DNA of 22,777 nucleotides from JAFDWI01 sp040255345 (GCA_040255345.1 JBDZUV010000046.1:1-22777); one strand, 5' to 3'. Positions 13,967 through 21,868 are shown, numbered from the stretch's first letter. Notes: a model not told the origin generated them from the letters alone. Program-made: numbers and translations.

Positions 13967-15889
13967 GACCGGGCATGCCGTGCAGCCAGCCACACCGAGG
14001 CGATCGAATTGCCCGAGTACCTCTCCAGCATCCACTCCCCCCGCGACCTGCGGCGGCTCGACTACACCGAGCTCGACGCGCTGGCCGCGGAGATCCGTCA
14101 CTTCATCGTCACCTCGGTCGCCGCGAACGGCGGCCACCTGGGTTCCAACCTGGGCGCCGTCGAGCTGACGTTGGCCCTGCACCGGGTGTTCCACTCCCCC
14201 GACGACGTCCTGCTCTTCGACACCGGTCACCAGGCCTACGTGCACAAGATCCTCACCGGTCGCCAGGCCGGATTCGCCGAGCTCCGCCAGCCTGGCGGCC
14301 TGTCGGGCTACCCCAGCCGCGCCGAATCCGAACACGACTGGATCGAGAACTCCCACGCCTCGACCGGCGCGAGTTACGCGTTCGNNNNNNNNNNGCTCGG
14401 CGTCCACGATCGTCGCGTGGTCGCGGTGCTCGGCGACGGTGCCATGACCGGCGGGCTCGCGTACGAGGCGCTCAACAACCTCGGCCACTCGGGGCGCCGC
14501 GCCATCATCGTGTTCAACGACAACGGCCGCAGCTACGCCCCGACCGTGTCACGGATCTCCGAAGGTGTCGCCCGGCTGCGGATGCATCCTTCGTATCTGC
14601 GCCAACGGGCCAAGATGTCACGCATCGTGCGCGACGTGCCCGTCGTGGGCGACCACCTCGCCTGGGGCATCGAAGGCGCTCTGACCGGCTTGCGCGACAT
14701 GATCGAACCGACCGCCTTCTTCGAGACGCTCGGGGTCCGCTACGCCGGCCCCTTCGACGGTCACGACGTCGAAGCGCTCGAGAAGGCGCTGCGCAACGCC
14801 GCGGACTATCCCGACGGCCCGGTCGTGGTGCACGTGCTCACCCAGAAGGGACGTGGCTATCCACCGGCCGAAGACGACGAAGAGAAGTGCCTGCACGACG
14901 CGCCCCGCTTCAACCCCGAGATCGGCCCTCAACACGTCCCCGGCGGTCCGCCGTCGTACACCGGTGCGTTCACCGAGGCGCTGATCAAAGAGGCCGACGC
15001 CCATCCCGAGATCGTCGCCATCACGGCCGCGATGCCCGGCTCGACCGGCCTCATCGCCTTCGGCGACCGCTTCCCCGACCGCCTCATCGACGTCGGCATC
15101 GCCGAGCAACACGCGGTCACCGCCGCGGCCGGTATGGCCATGGCGGGCCTGCGCCCGGTCGTCGCGTTGTACTCGACCTTTCTCACCCGGGCGCTCGACC
15201 AGAGCATCTACGACGTCGCCCTGCACGGCCAGAAGGTGATCTTCGCCCTCGACCGGGCCGGGGTGACCGGACCCGACGGTGCCTCCCACCACGGCATGTT
15301 CGACCTGGTGTGGATGTCGAAGGTGCCCGGCATGACCGTGCTCGTGCCGTCGTCGTACCAGGAGCTGCAGCAGATGCTGCACGACGCCGTCGAATCAGCC
15401 GACGGCCCCGTGGCGATCCGGTACCCCCGCACCCCCGCGGTGACGGCCGACGAATTCGCCGTCGGGTCGGGATTCACCGGGCGGCTCGTACGCTCCGACG
15501 CAGGAGCCCGGGTCTGTCTGATCGGGGTCGGCAAACTGCTCGAAGATGCGACGATCGCCGCGGACCGACTCGCCGCGCTGGGCATCGCCGTGACCGTCTG
15601 GGATCCCCGCGTCGTCCAACCACCCGACCCGGCACTCATCACCGACGCTGCCGCGCACGACGTCGTCGTCACCATCGAAGACGGGCTCGTCGAAGGCGGT
15701 GTCGGCCGGCTGATGGGCGCACACATCGTCGACGCGGCCGCCCGTGACGGCGCTGCCCACCCGCCGTGGGTGATCAACCTGGGACTGCCCCGGGCATTCC
15801 TCACCCACGGCGACCCCGAGACCACTCTCGCCGACGCCGGCCTCGACGCCGCCGGCATCGTCGACGCCGTCACCGCCCGGCTCAGCTGA
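13949..15889 (+). CDS. dxs: 1-deoxy-D-xylulose-5-phosphate synthase
   Basis: DXS condenses pyruvate and glyceraldehyde 3-phosphate, the entry step of the MEP isoprenoid pathway, using thiamine diphosphate. About 646 residues, normal for the family. N-terminal signature YLSSIHSPRDLRRLDYTELD; TPP motif GDGAMTGGLAYEALNN (from residue 162) through VFNDNGRSYAPTVS; THQAYVHKILTGR-type segment; the catalytic Glu in IAEQHAVTAAAGMA (E386); DGASHHGMFDLVWM; and the C-terminal transketolase domain (IEDGLVEGGVG). The start is GTG 13949; a TAGCCT hexamer lies just 3 nt before it, so the true start is uncertain by some codons. Ten N at 14385-14394 interrupt it after GASYAF; homologues suggest the missing piece is slightly longer. 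Transcription is divergent from rhs. Confidence 0.95.
   Translation: MSAAPQDRACRAASHTEAIELPEYLSSIHSPRDLRRLDYTELDALAAEIRHFIVTSVAANGGHLGSNLGAVELTLALHRVFHSPDDVLLFDTGHQAYVHKILTGRQAGFAELRQPGGLSGYPSRAESEHDWIENSHASTGASYAFXXXXLGVHDRRVVAVLGDGAMTGGLAYEALNNLGHSGRRAIIVFNDNGRSYAPTVSRISEGVARLRMHPSYLRQRAKMSRIVRDVPVVGDHLAWGIEGALTGLRDMIEPTAFFETLGVRYAGPFDGHDVEALEKALRNAADYPDGPVVVHVLTQKGRGYPPAEDDEEKCLHDAPRFNPEIGPQHVPGGPPSYTGAFTEALIKEADAHPEIVAITAAMPGSTGLIAFGDRFPDRLIDVGIAEQHAVTAAAGMAMAGLRPVVALYSTFLTRALDQSIYDVALHGQKVIFALDRAGVTGPDGASHHGMFDLVWMSKVPGMTVLVPSSYQELQQMLHDAVESADGPVAIRYPRTPAVTADEFAVGSGFTGRLVRSDAGARVCLIGVGKLLEDATIAADRLAALGIAVTVWDPRVVQPPDPALITDAAAHDVVVTIEDGLVEGGVGRLMGAHIVDAAARDGAAHPPWVINLGLPRAFLTHGDPETTLADAGLDAAGIVDAVTARLS
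14385..14394. other. 10-N gap inside dxs
   Basis: Ten N between GASYAF and LGVHDRRVVAVLGDG. The frame is kept across it, but typical DXS proteins have roughly a dozen residues between these two blocks and only about eight fit here, so the N number is probably nominal and the gene itself intact. Confidence 0.95.
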
Positions 15890-15905
15890 AGTCCCCTCCG
15901 GTCGG

Positions 15906-15923
15906 CCGCCGCGCGAACGGCGG
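15906..15923. terminator. Candidate shared terminator stem between dxs and nfuA
   Basis: CCGCC and GGCGG can pair around an 8-nt loop in the 40-bp spacer between the convergent dxs and nfuA stops. It is short and without T-runs, so only position supports it. Confidence 0.3.
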
Positions 15924-15929
15924 GAAGGT

Positions 15930-16586
15930 TCAGCTCCCGGAGGAGGCGACCGACGTGGCACCCTCGGCCGAGGTGAAGTACGGGTGCTCACCGGTGGCGT
16001 GATCGGTCACGTCCACGACCTCGGTCACCTCGGGGACGGTCTCCATGATCGTCTTGGTGATACCGCTCTTGAGCGTCAACCAACTGATCGAGCACCCGTG
16101 ACAGCCGCCACCCATCAACACGAACACCCGGGTGTCCTGCACCCCGGCGAGCTGGGCGAAGCCGCCGTGTTGGGCGAGCATCGGGTTGACGATCTTCTCG
16201 ATCACCATCGTGACCTTCTCGGCCAGGTCGCCGCTCGACGACAGGTCGATGCCGGCGAGTGGGTCGGGCTTGTTCGGGTTGCGCAGCACCAGCCCGCCCT
16301 GGTTGGCGTCGTCGGGTAGATCGAGCGTCGCCCCACGCAACGCCTCGACGGACGCGGCCGGAATCACCACCCGCAGCCCGTCGTGGTCACTCACGACATC
16401 ACCATCGGCCACCTCGTCGACCGTCTCGAACGCCAGGTCATAGGCGTAATCCGAGCCGTTCGCACCGGTGATCTGGACCCACAGCGCGAGGTCGTCGGCG
16501 TCGTCCTCGGCGACGAGCAGGTTGCGGATGTCGGTGATCGCCCGTTCGGTCACGGTCAGCACCGGTGAAGTCAATGTCGTATCCAT
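15930..16586 (-). CDS. nfuA: NfuA-type iron-sulfur cluster carrier
   Basis: A 218-residue protein of NfuA layout. Residues 1-110 form a degenerate A-type (HesB/IscA-like) domain without cysteines (LTVTERAITDIRNLLVAEDD, LWVQITGANGSDYAYDL). Residues 120-200 are the NifU C-terminal domain: KIVNPMLAQHGGFAQL, VFVLMGGGCHGCSISWLTLKSGI and PEVTEVVDVTDH. The CxxC is C162-H-G-C165; a dimer of this motif binds a [4Fe-4S] cluster for delivery to targets. It neighbours dxs; the later MEP-pathway enzymes IspG and IspH are Fe-S proteins, but they are not in this window. ATG 16586 has no Shine-Dalgarno; TAGGCT lies 10 nt upstream, so the message may be leaderless. Divergent from the zinc-ribbon gene. Confidence 0.9.
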   Translation of the reverse strand: MDTTLTSPVLTVTERAITDIRNLLVAEDDADDLALWVQITGANGSDYAYDLAFETVDEVADGDVVSDHDGLRVVIPAASVEALRGATLDLPDDANQGGLVLRNPNKPDPLAGIDLSSSGDLAEKVTMVIEKIVNPMLAQHGGFAQLAGVQDTRVFVLMGGGCHGCSISWLTLKSGITKTIMETVPEVTEVVDVTDHATGEHPYFTSAEGATSVASSGS

Positions 16587-16596
16587 GACGCCTGTG

Positions 16597-16602
16597 AGCC
16601 TA
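16597..16602 (-). promoter_or_regulatory. Putative -10 for nfuA
   Basis: TAGGCT on the minus strand ends 10 nt before the nfuA ATG. No -35 of note. It lies 60 bp from the divergent -10 at 16662. Confidence 0.35.
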
Positions 16603-16661
16603 CCGTGCAGCGCCCGCTCACCGACCAGTGCCGCGGCACGCCGCCCGATGCGCAGAAAGGG

Positions 16662-16667
16662 TACGGT
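16662..16667 (+). promoter_or_regulatory. Putative -10 for the zinc-ribbon/TerB-like gene
   Basis: TACGGT ends 8 nt before GTG 16676 and 2 nt before GTG 16670. If the transcript is leaderless this favours the downstream start. Confidence 0.35.
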
Positions 16668-16675
16668 GAGTGCCC

Positions 16676-17395
16676 GTGAGCACCCCGGTGGGTATCGTCG
16701 AGCGCTGGCAGGACCGGGAAACCGGCACCTTCTACTGCCCCGGCTGTGGTTCGGAGCGGGTCTACCGCCATCGCCGCTCCCGCAACTGGTTCTGTGTCTT
16801 CATTCCGCTCATCCCGCGGGACATCACCGCCGAGGTCTACGTGTGCCAGGGATGCCACCGCATCTACGACGAACACGTACTCACTTCGCCCCCCACGTCG
16901 GATCTCGCCACCAGGCTCCAACGGCTCACCCGCGCCGCGACCGTCCTGGCGGCGCTCGACGGCGACCCCTATGACGAGCCGACCCGACGGGTCGCGGTCA
17001 CCGTGATCCAGGGGGCCGGCATGCACCACTACACCGCCACCGACCTCGACGCCGACCTGCGCAGCATGGATGTCTCCAACGTCGAGGACGAGGCCCACCA
17101 GTTGACGATCGACATGGAACCGAGCGCCCGGGAACGTCTCGTGATCGACATCGGACACGTCGCCACCGCGACCGGTGCACTCTCGGCGAGCAACCGCATG
17201 ATGCTCGACCGGCTCGCAAGGGCACTGGAGATCACGCCGGGAGCGGTCCACCGGATCCTGGCCAGACTCGAGCAGGACGCTTCCAACATCGCGGCGTTCG
17301 CCGAACGGAATCCGTCCCCGCTGTCGCCGCCGCGCGGTGGCGGGCCCGCGGACCGGCAACTCCGACCGGGCCGGGCCGATTCACCGTCCGGGTAG
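16676..17395 (+). CDS. Zinc-ribbon protein with TerB-like C-terminal domain
   Basis: A 239-residue soluble protein (241 if GTG 16670 is used). Residues 18-62 are a zinc ribbon: FYCPGCGSERVYRHRR with C21/C24 and VYVCQGCHRIYDEH with C57/C60; the intervening RNWFCVFIPLIPR is the typical hydrophobic strand of the zinc-ribbon family 'C.fC.iPlip'. Residues 68-200 are alpha-helical and contain ERLVIDIGHVATATGALSAS followed by MLDRLARALEITPGAVHRIL, the pattern of TerB-like domains ('DG.ls..E...l..la..lgl'). The tail is Pro/Gly/Arg-rich and probably disordered. Function unknown; TerB-like domains often sit in stress or membrane-associated complexes. Divergent from nfuA. Confidence 0.75.
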   Translation: MSTPVGIVERWQDRETGTFYCPGCGSERVYRHRRSRNWFCVFIPLIPRDITAEVYVCQGCHRIYDEHVLTSPPTSDLATRLQRLTRAATVLAALDGDPYDEPTRRVAVTVIQGAGMHHYTATDLDADLRSMDVSNVEDEAHQLTIDMEPSARERLVIDIGHVATATGALSASNRMMLDRLARALEITPGAVHRILARLEQDASNIAAFAERNPSPLSPPRGGGPADRQLRPGRADSPSG

Positions 17396-17472
17396 GATCC
17401 CACCGCTCGCCCCCGGCCCCCCGTGCGGTCGACCCCGATGCGGTCGCTGGGCCGCGGTGGCGCACCGGCCGG

Positions 17473-17478
17473 TAGTCT
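17473..17478 (+). promoter_or_regulatory. Putative -10 for the M50 protease gene
   Basis: TAGTCT lies 43 nt upstream of GTG 17522, giving a leader of about 35 nt that contains the strong GGAGGAG ribosome-binding site. This contrasts with the neighbouring leaderless-type genes. Confidence 0.35.
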
Positions 17479-17521
17479 GAACTCGCTCATCGAAGCGCCC
17501 GAGCGCGCTCATGGAGGAGCG

Positions 17522-18685
17522 GTGAAGAACGACATCCCACTCGGTCACATCCGGGGCATCCGGGTCGGCTTGAGCTGGTCGGTGCTGCTCATCGCCGGGT
17601 TCTACGTCTACGTCCTCGCCACGTACCAGTTTCCGCGCGAGGCGTACTTCCTGTCGGACACCGCCTATTGGATCGCCGGCATCGTCGGCGCCCTCGGGTT
17701 CTTCCTCAGCCTGTTGGTCCACGAGATGAGCCACGCGCTCATGGCCCAGCGCCGCGGCATCGGCGTGCGCGGCATCACATTGTGGCTACTCGGCGGCTAC
17801 GCCGAACTCGACACCGAACCCACCTCTCCCGGCCATCAGTTCGTCATCGCCGCCGTCGGGCCGGTGTCGAACCTCGCACTGGGTGGCATGTTCTGGCTCG
17901 TGCACCTGTGGGTCGCCGATGACCCGGACGTGTTCGCGGTGGGCATCGGTACGTCCGGGCTGGTCGCCGTCGTACTCGGCTGGCTGGCGTTCGTGAACTT
18001 CCTGCTGGGGGCGTTCAACCTGCTGCCCGCCGCGCCCCTCGACGGGGGCCAACTCTTCAGCGCCGGTGTGTGGGCCGTCACGGGCAACCGCACCGTCGCC
18101 CGGCGCTGGTCCGCGTACGCCGGGGTCGCACTCGGCGGCGCCGCGCTCGTCTACGGCCTGGCGGCGATGAACTCGACCGAGTCGTTCAACGGGATCTGGC
18201 TGATGATCATCGGCTGGTGGATCATCTCGGTCGCCCTGGGCGATCTCCGCCGAACCGGTGCGGAGTCTGCGCTGTCGACCGCGACCGCCGCGGACATCAT
18301 GCGCCCCGCTCCCCCGATCCTTCCCGCGCACCTGAGCATCGACCGGGCACTCGCGGTCGGGCTACCGAGCCCGACCCCGCCGGCATTCTGTGCCCAGGCA
18401 CCCGACGGGCGCATCACGGGACTGCTCACCGCAGACCAGATCCGCAGCACCGATGCGACCAGCAGGGCCACCGTGCCCCTCGGTCAGCTCGCCTTTCCGA
18501 TCGACCGCGTGGCGCTCGCCCGCACCGACGAAGCCAGCCTCGCCCTGATCGATCGGCTGCGCGGCAATGCCGTCGGCCAGATCCTCGTCGTCGGCCACGA
18601 CGGCCGCGTCGCCGGAACGATCGGCATGGCCGAACTCGACCGGGCCGCGTCCCGACGACGCAACGGGGTGCCCGCGGGCAGGTAG
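17522..18685 (+). CDS. M50 site-2 metalloprotease with C-terminal CBS region (Rip3-like)
   Basis: A 387-residue intramembrane zinc protease. Helix 1 (GLSWSVLLIAGFYVYVLA) is followed by the helix with HEMSH (residues 67-71, HExxH zinc ligands) and the second-ligand motif FNLLPAAPLDGGQL (D174). About six membrane helices end near residue 230 (GIWLMIIGWWIISVAL). The cytosolic C-terminus is a CBS-pair-like region (ATAADIMRPAPPILP ... GQILVVGHDGRVAGTIGMAEL). Such proteases cut membrane anchors, for example of anti-sigma factors; no anti-sigma or sigma gene is nearby. GTG 17522 is set by the GGAGGAG at 17513-17519. A four-codon ATG-GAG-GAG-CGG-TGA at 17511 overlaps the start. Its TAG stop lies inside the -10 of the next gene. 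Confidence 0.92.
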   Translation: MKNDIPLGHIRGIRVGLSWSVLLIAGFYVYVLATYQFPREAYFLSDTAYWIAGIVGALGFFLSLLVHEMSHALMAQRRGIGVRGITLWLLGGYAELDTEPTSPGHQFVIAAVGPVSNLALGGMFWLVHLWVADDPDVFAVGIGTSGLVAVVLGWLAFVNFLLGAFNLLPAAPLDGGQLFSAGVWAVTGNRTVARRWSAYAGVALGGAALVYGLAAMNSTESFNGIWLMIIGWWIISVALGDLRRTGAESALSTATAADIMRPAPPILPAHLSIDRALAVGLPSPTPPAFCAQAPDGRITGLLTADQIRSTDATSRATVPLGQLAFPIDRVALARTDEASLALIDRLRGNAVGQILVVGHDGRVAGTIGMAELDRAASRRRNGVPAGR

Positions 18686-18688
18686 CGT
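18683..18688 (+). promoter_or_regulatory. Putative -10 of the crotonase gene, built on the upstream stop codon
   Basis: TAGCGT starts with the TAG stop of the M50 gene and ends 8 nt before ATG 18697. No Shine-Dalgarno precedes the ATG (sequence CGCCTCCC), so the downstream gene could be transcribed separately and leaderless. Confidence 0.4.
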
Positions 18689-18696
18689 CGCCTCCC

Positions 18697-19404
18697 ATGA
18701 GCGAAGCCCCCGTGCCCACCTATCACCTCGACGGCGACATCGCGGTCATCACCCACGACGACGGCAAGGCGAACGTCGTCGGGCCGTCGACGCTCGAAGC
18801 GTTGCACGAACACCTGGGCCGTGCCGCCGCCGAGGCCCGAGCCGTGGTGCTGGTGGGCCGCGACGGTCGCTTCTCGGCGGGCTTCGACCTGTCGGTGATG
18901 ACCTCGTCGGACGACGCGATGCGCGCCCTGGTCACCGACGGTGCCGAGTTGTTGTGCACCATGTACGAATACCCGCTGCCGATCATCTCGGCCTGCACCG
19001 GTCACGCGTTGGCGATGGGCGCGCTGTTGCTGTTGGCGAGCGACGTGCGGGTCGGCGCGACGGGCCCGTTCAAGATCGGGCTCACCGAAGTGGCGATCGG
19101 CATGCCGTTGCCGATCTTCGTGATCGAGTTCGCCCGTGACCGGCTGCTGACCACGGCGTTCACCCGGGCGACGCTGGGAGCCGAGGTCTTCGACCCGGCC
19201 GGCGCAGCACAGGTCGGCTACCTCGACGAGGCCGTCCCGGCCGATGCACTCGTCTCGACGGCCATGGACCGGGCGACCGTACTCGCCGGTTACCGGACCG
19301 GCGCGTACGCACGCTCCAAGCAACTCGCCCACGAGGCGCTGTGTGTGCGGGTGCGGGCGACCCTCGCCGAAGACATGGCGACCCTGAGCGGCCCGGACGC
19401 CTGA
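18697..19404 (+). CDS. Crotonase-fold (enoyl-CoA hydratase/isomerase family) protein
   Basis: A 235-residue member of the crotonase superfamily, slightly short. The first oxyanion-hole motif is GRFSAGFDLSVM (residues 55-66) and the second is GHALAMGALLLLASDVRVGA. The Glu that corresponds to rat enoyl-CoA hydratase Glu144 is replaced by Leu in that block; the second Glu (Glu164 equivalent) is kept in GLTEVAIGMPLP. This is seen in isomerase-like or uncharacterised crotonases, so simple hydratase activity is doubtful. It probably acts on an acyl-CoA in fatty-acid or amino-acid breakdown. It is 11 bp after the M50 gene with its own -10-like hexamer, and convergent with the lipase. Confidence 0.85.
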   Translation: MSEAPVPTYHLDGDIAVITHDDGKANVVGPSTLEALHEHLGRAAAEARAVVLVGRDGRFSAGFDLSVMTSSDDAMRALVTDGAELLCTMYEYPLPIISACTGHALAMGALLLLASDVRVGATGPFKIGLTEVAIGMPLPIFVIEFARDRLLTTAFTRATLGAEVFDPAGAAQVGYLDEAVPADALVSTAMDRATVLAGYRTGAYARSKQLAHEALCVRVRATLAEDMATLSGPDA

Positions 19405-19417
19405 AGCGGTTCTGGAC

Positions 19418-19429
19418 CTGACCGGTCAG
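19418..19429. repeat. 12-bp perfect palindrome between convergent stops
   Basis: CTGACCGGTCAG begins in the 21-bp spacer between the crotonase and lipase genes and includes the lipase TGA. Without a loop or T-run it is a weak terminator candidate; it may be a protein-binding site or chance. Confidence 0.35.
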
Positions 19430-20814
19430 CCGGTGAAGGCCGGTCGAGCGCTCACCGGCGTGGCGGCCGGTGCCGTAGAGCCGTTGCCGTCACCCGATGT
19501 CGGGTGGTGGTCGTCGTCGGGGTGGTCGCCGAGCTTTTCGTAATCGGCACGGCTGATCATGTTCCCGTCCGAGCAGATCGTGTCGTCGATGTCGTCCTGC
19601 CCGGTCGGCGCTACCGCGTCGGGCGCGGGAGCACCGTCGAAGCGGGCGGCCATCCAGTCGGTCATGCTCGTCATCGAAGGCGCGATCACCCCGGAATGCG
19701 AGCGACCCGGATACATCCAGCGCTCGAGATTCTGGCCCGTCGAGCACAACTGACCGGCGAGGATCTGGCTCGACACGGTCGGGATCTGCTCGTCGGCGCC
19801 GCCGTGGATGATCAGGATCGGCGCGGCTGACGGGGTCTTGAAGTTCGCGGGGTCCTGCATCGCGATCAGCGGGCCCCAGATCGGGTTCGAGAACGGATTC
19901 TTGGTGCCGTCGGCCTGGGTCACCATCAGCGAATCGGTGTCGACATCGGCACTCTGCTCCGCGAGAAACTCGGTGCAGCCTTCGTCGAGCAGCGGCAGCA
20001 TGTCCTGACCGGCAGGAGTCAGCACTTCAGAGAACGGAGCCGCACTGTCGCCGTACGCCGCGTTGATCGCCCCGCCGACCATGAGCAGGTAGTACTTGTA
20101 CGGGCTGGTCTTGAGAAAGTCGTACACCAGGTTCAACTGGGAAGGTGGCGCGCCGGCGACGGTGCCCACCAGGTGGAGTTCGGGCGCGTACGACGCGGCG
20201 ATGTGCGAGGCGAACATGGCCGCGTGCCCGCCCTGGGAATGACCCCAGACCACATAGTCGGACGACACCAGTGGTGACAGATTGCGAGCCGCGCGCATGA
20301 TGTCGATCACGCCACGTGCCTCGGAGTCGCCGACGATGTAGGGGTGCAGCCCAGGGGTGCCGAGCCCTTCGTAGTCGGTGCCGACGACCATCCAGCCCTT
20401 CTGGAGAAAGTGGTCGACCGCGGGGAGCGCATCGGTCGCGTCCAGCGACGGGGCACACTGGTCGGCCATCCCGACGGTGCCGTGCGCCCAGTCGACCACC
20501 TTGTAACCACCCGCGGGTGGCGGCGTGTCGGGCGTGGCGATCACACCGGTGACCGCGATGTCGTCTCCCTGCAGCGACCTGGACTTGTACATGACCCGCT
20601 GCATCGTGCCGTGCAGGCCGGGCGCCGGGACCGGCTCGGACTTGATCACCGTGCCCGGACCACCCGGTGGCAGCGGGTCGGGCACGTCGTAGAACGACGG
20701 CATGGTGAACGCGCCGGCGCTCGTGGCGCCGAGGACCCCGACAGAGACGATGGATGCGACCAGCAGCACCAACGCACTGATCGGCGCGGCGACACGAGAT
20801 TCGACGCTCGACAT
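19426..20814 (-). CDS. Secreted lipase of the secretory (LIP) family
   Basis: A 462-residue alpha/beta-hydrolase. A signal peptide covers residues 1-35 (PISALVLLVASIVSVGVLG, cleavage near TSAGA). The PF03583-type core shows KVVDWAHGTVGMADQCAPS, GWMVVGTDYEGLGTPGLHPY, nucleophile Ser193 in GHSQGG, Asp341 in HGGADEQIP and His373 in GRSHSGV, a complete catalytic triad. The family includes Candida secretory lipases and actinobacterial triacylglycerol lipases, so extracellular lipid or ester hydrolysis is likely. The C-terminal 70 residues (APAPDAVAPTGQDDIDDTIC, then Asp/His/Ser-rich) look disordered. The start ATG 20814 has an AAGGGG ribosome-binding site; the frame continues upstream but without signal-peptide character. 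Confidence 0.9.
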   Translation of the reverse strand: MSSVESRVAAPISALVLLVASIVSVGVLGATSAGAFTMPSFYDVPDPLPPGGPGTVIKSEPVPAPGLHGTMQRVMYKSRSLQGDDIAVTGVIATPDTPPPAGGYKVVDWAHGTVGMADQCAPSLDATDALPAVDHFLQKGWMVVGTDYEGLGTPGLHPYIVGDSEARGVIDIMRAARNLSPLVSSDYVVWGHSQGGHAAMFASHIAASYAPELHLVGTVAGAPPSQLNLVYDFLKTSPYKYYLLMVGGAINAAYGDSAAPFSEVLTPAGQDMLPLLDEGCTEFLAEQSADVDTDSLMVTQADGTKNPFSNPIWGPLIAMQDPANFKTPSAAPILIIHGGADEQIPTVSSQILAGQLCSTGQNLERWMYPGRSHSGVIAPSMTSMTDWMAARFDGAPAPDAVAPTGQDDIDDTICSDGNMISRADYEKLGDHPDDDHHPTSGDGNGSTAPAATPVSARPAFTG

Positions 20815-20872
20815 GAGATCCCCTTGCAGTGTGGCTCGGTGCCGACGATGCGTCTGCACCACCGCCGGGAGC

Positions 20873-21868
20873 CTACTGCTCGCGCGACTCGCCAGCGTCA
20901 CCGCGTCGACCCAACCCGACGACCCGCACCAGCCCCTGGGCCGAAACGGTCACGAGGCGCAGGACCTTGTCGAGACGGATCCGCAGCGACCCCGAGGGCA
21001 ATGCGGGCGCCCCCCGTTTGGCTCGCCACTTGTTCACCACGCCGTCGGAGAGCTGCAACGCGACCAGGCGTTGGACGTCGCGCCACTTGACCGATGCCGG
21101 CGTGCCCGATTGCAGAAATCCCCATACCGACCACATCCGGGGCACCGCCTCCCAGGTGGGCCTCGCCGCCAGCAGGGTGCTGCGGTCGGCATCGCCGGCC
21201 AGCGCCCGTGTGGCGAGGTTCCAGACCGCGCCGACCCCGAGTCGCTCGGCGAGCGCTTCGGCGGCGGCGGCCTCGGCGCCGGTGAGGCTCGCCAGTCCGC
21301 GACGCCATTCGGTGAAGCTGCGCTGGTCGGGGTCGAAGCGGTTCACCGCCGCGTGGATCGCCAGGTGCACCACGTGTGCCGGACGATCGAGCACCGACAC
21401 GGTGGCGCCCGCGACCTGCAGTGCAGCACGGTGTGCGGCGAACACGGCGAAGGCACGCTTCGGACCGAGGGTCACATACGGCAGCGTGAGGTGCAGGTCG
21501 ACGTCGGCATCGTCGGCGCCACGCCTGAAGGCGTCACTGTGACCATGCCGGTCGTACCGGCGATAGCCCGCGTCGACCAGCGCCCGGGTCGCCCGTCGGA
21601 ACGCATTCGGGTCGACCAGCACGTCGATGTCGGCGACGGGTCGCCGTTCGCCCGCGGCGTACAACCGCCGCCGGGTCACCGGTCCCTTGAGCACGATGAC
21701 CTCGACGCCGTGGGCTTCGAGCAGCGAGACGATCCCGGGGATCTGCGCCTCGATCTTCTCGGTCGCTGCCTGTGCGACCACCGTGGCGAAACGCTCCAGC
21801 GCCTCGTCGACCGAGACGGTCCGGGGTTCGGGTTCGGGTTCGGTGCGGGGCACCTCGGTGCTGGTCAT
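20873..21868 (-). CDS. NTP_transf_5-like nucleotidyltransferase family protein
   Basis: A 331-residue protein. Residues 50-90 carry EVIVLKGPVTRRRLYAAGER then RPVADIDVLVDP, the 'lKG..l...lY....R.mgDiDlLV' signature of the PF14907 family with the paired acidic residues D80 and D82 in the place of the metal-binding Asp pair; VDLHLTLPY farther on gives the third acidic position. The helical C-terminal half has AHVVHLAIHAAVNRF. Members are often beside exopolysaccharide or peptide-asparagine-type clusters, but function is unproven and no such cluster is visible. ATG 21868 directly follows the stop of the EEP gene (TAG, ATG), so the two form an operon. The first 20 residues are Glu/Pro-rich. Confidence 0.8.
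   Translation of the reverse strand: MTSTEVPRTEPEPEPRTVSVDEALERFATVVAQAATEKIEAQIPGIVSLLEAHGVEVIVLKGPVTRRRLYAAGERRPVADIDVLVDPNAFRRATRALVDAGYRRYDRHGHSDAFRRGADDADVDLHLTLPYVTLGPKRAFAVFAAHRAALQVAGATVSVLDRPAHVVHLAIHAAVNRFDPDQRSFTEWRRGLASLTGAEAAAAEALAERLGVGAVWNLATRALAGDADRSTLLAARPTWEAVPRMWSVWGFLQSGTPASVKWRDVQRLVALQLSDGVVNKWRAKRGAPALPSGSLRIRLDKVLRLVTVSAQGLVRVVGLGRRGDAGESREQ

Noticed and set aside
13501..15747. Long plus-strand open frame (748 codons) over rhs and dxs
   Set aside because: Arg-rich shadow in a second frame of dxs; the dxs frame carries all family motifs.
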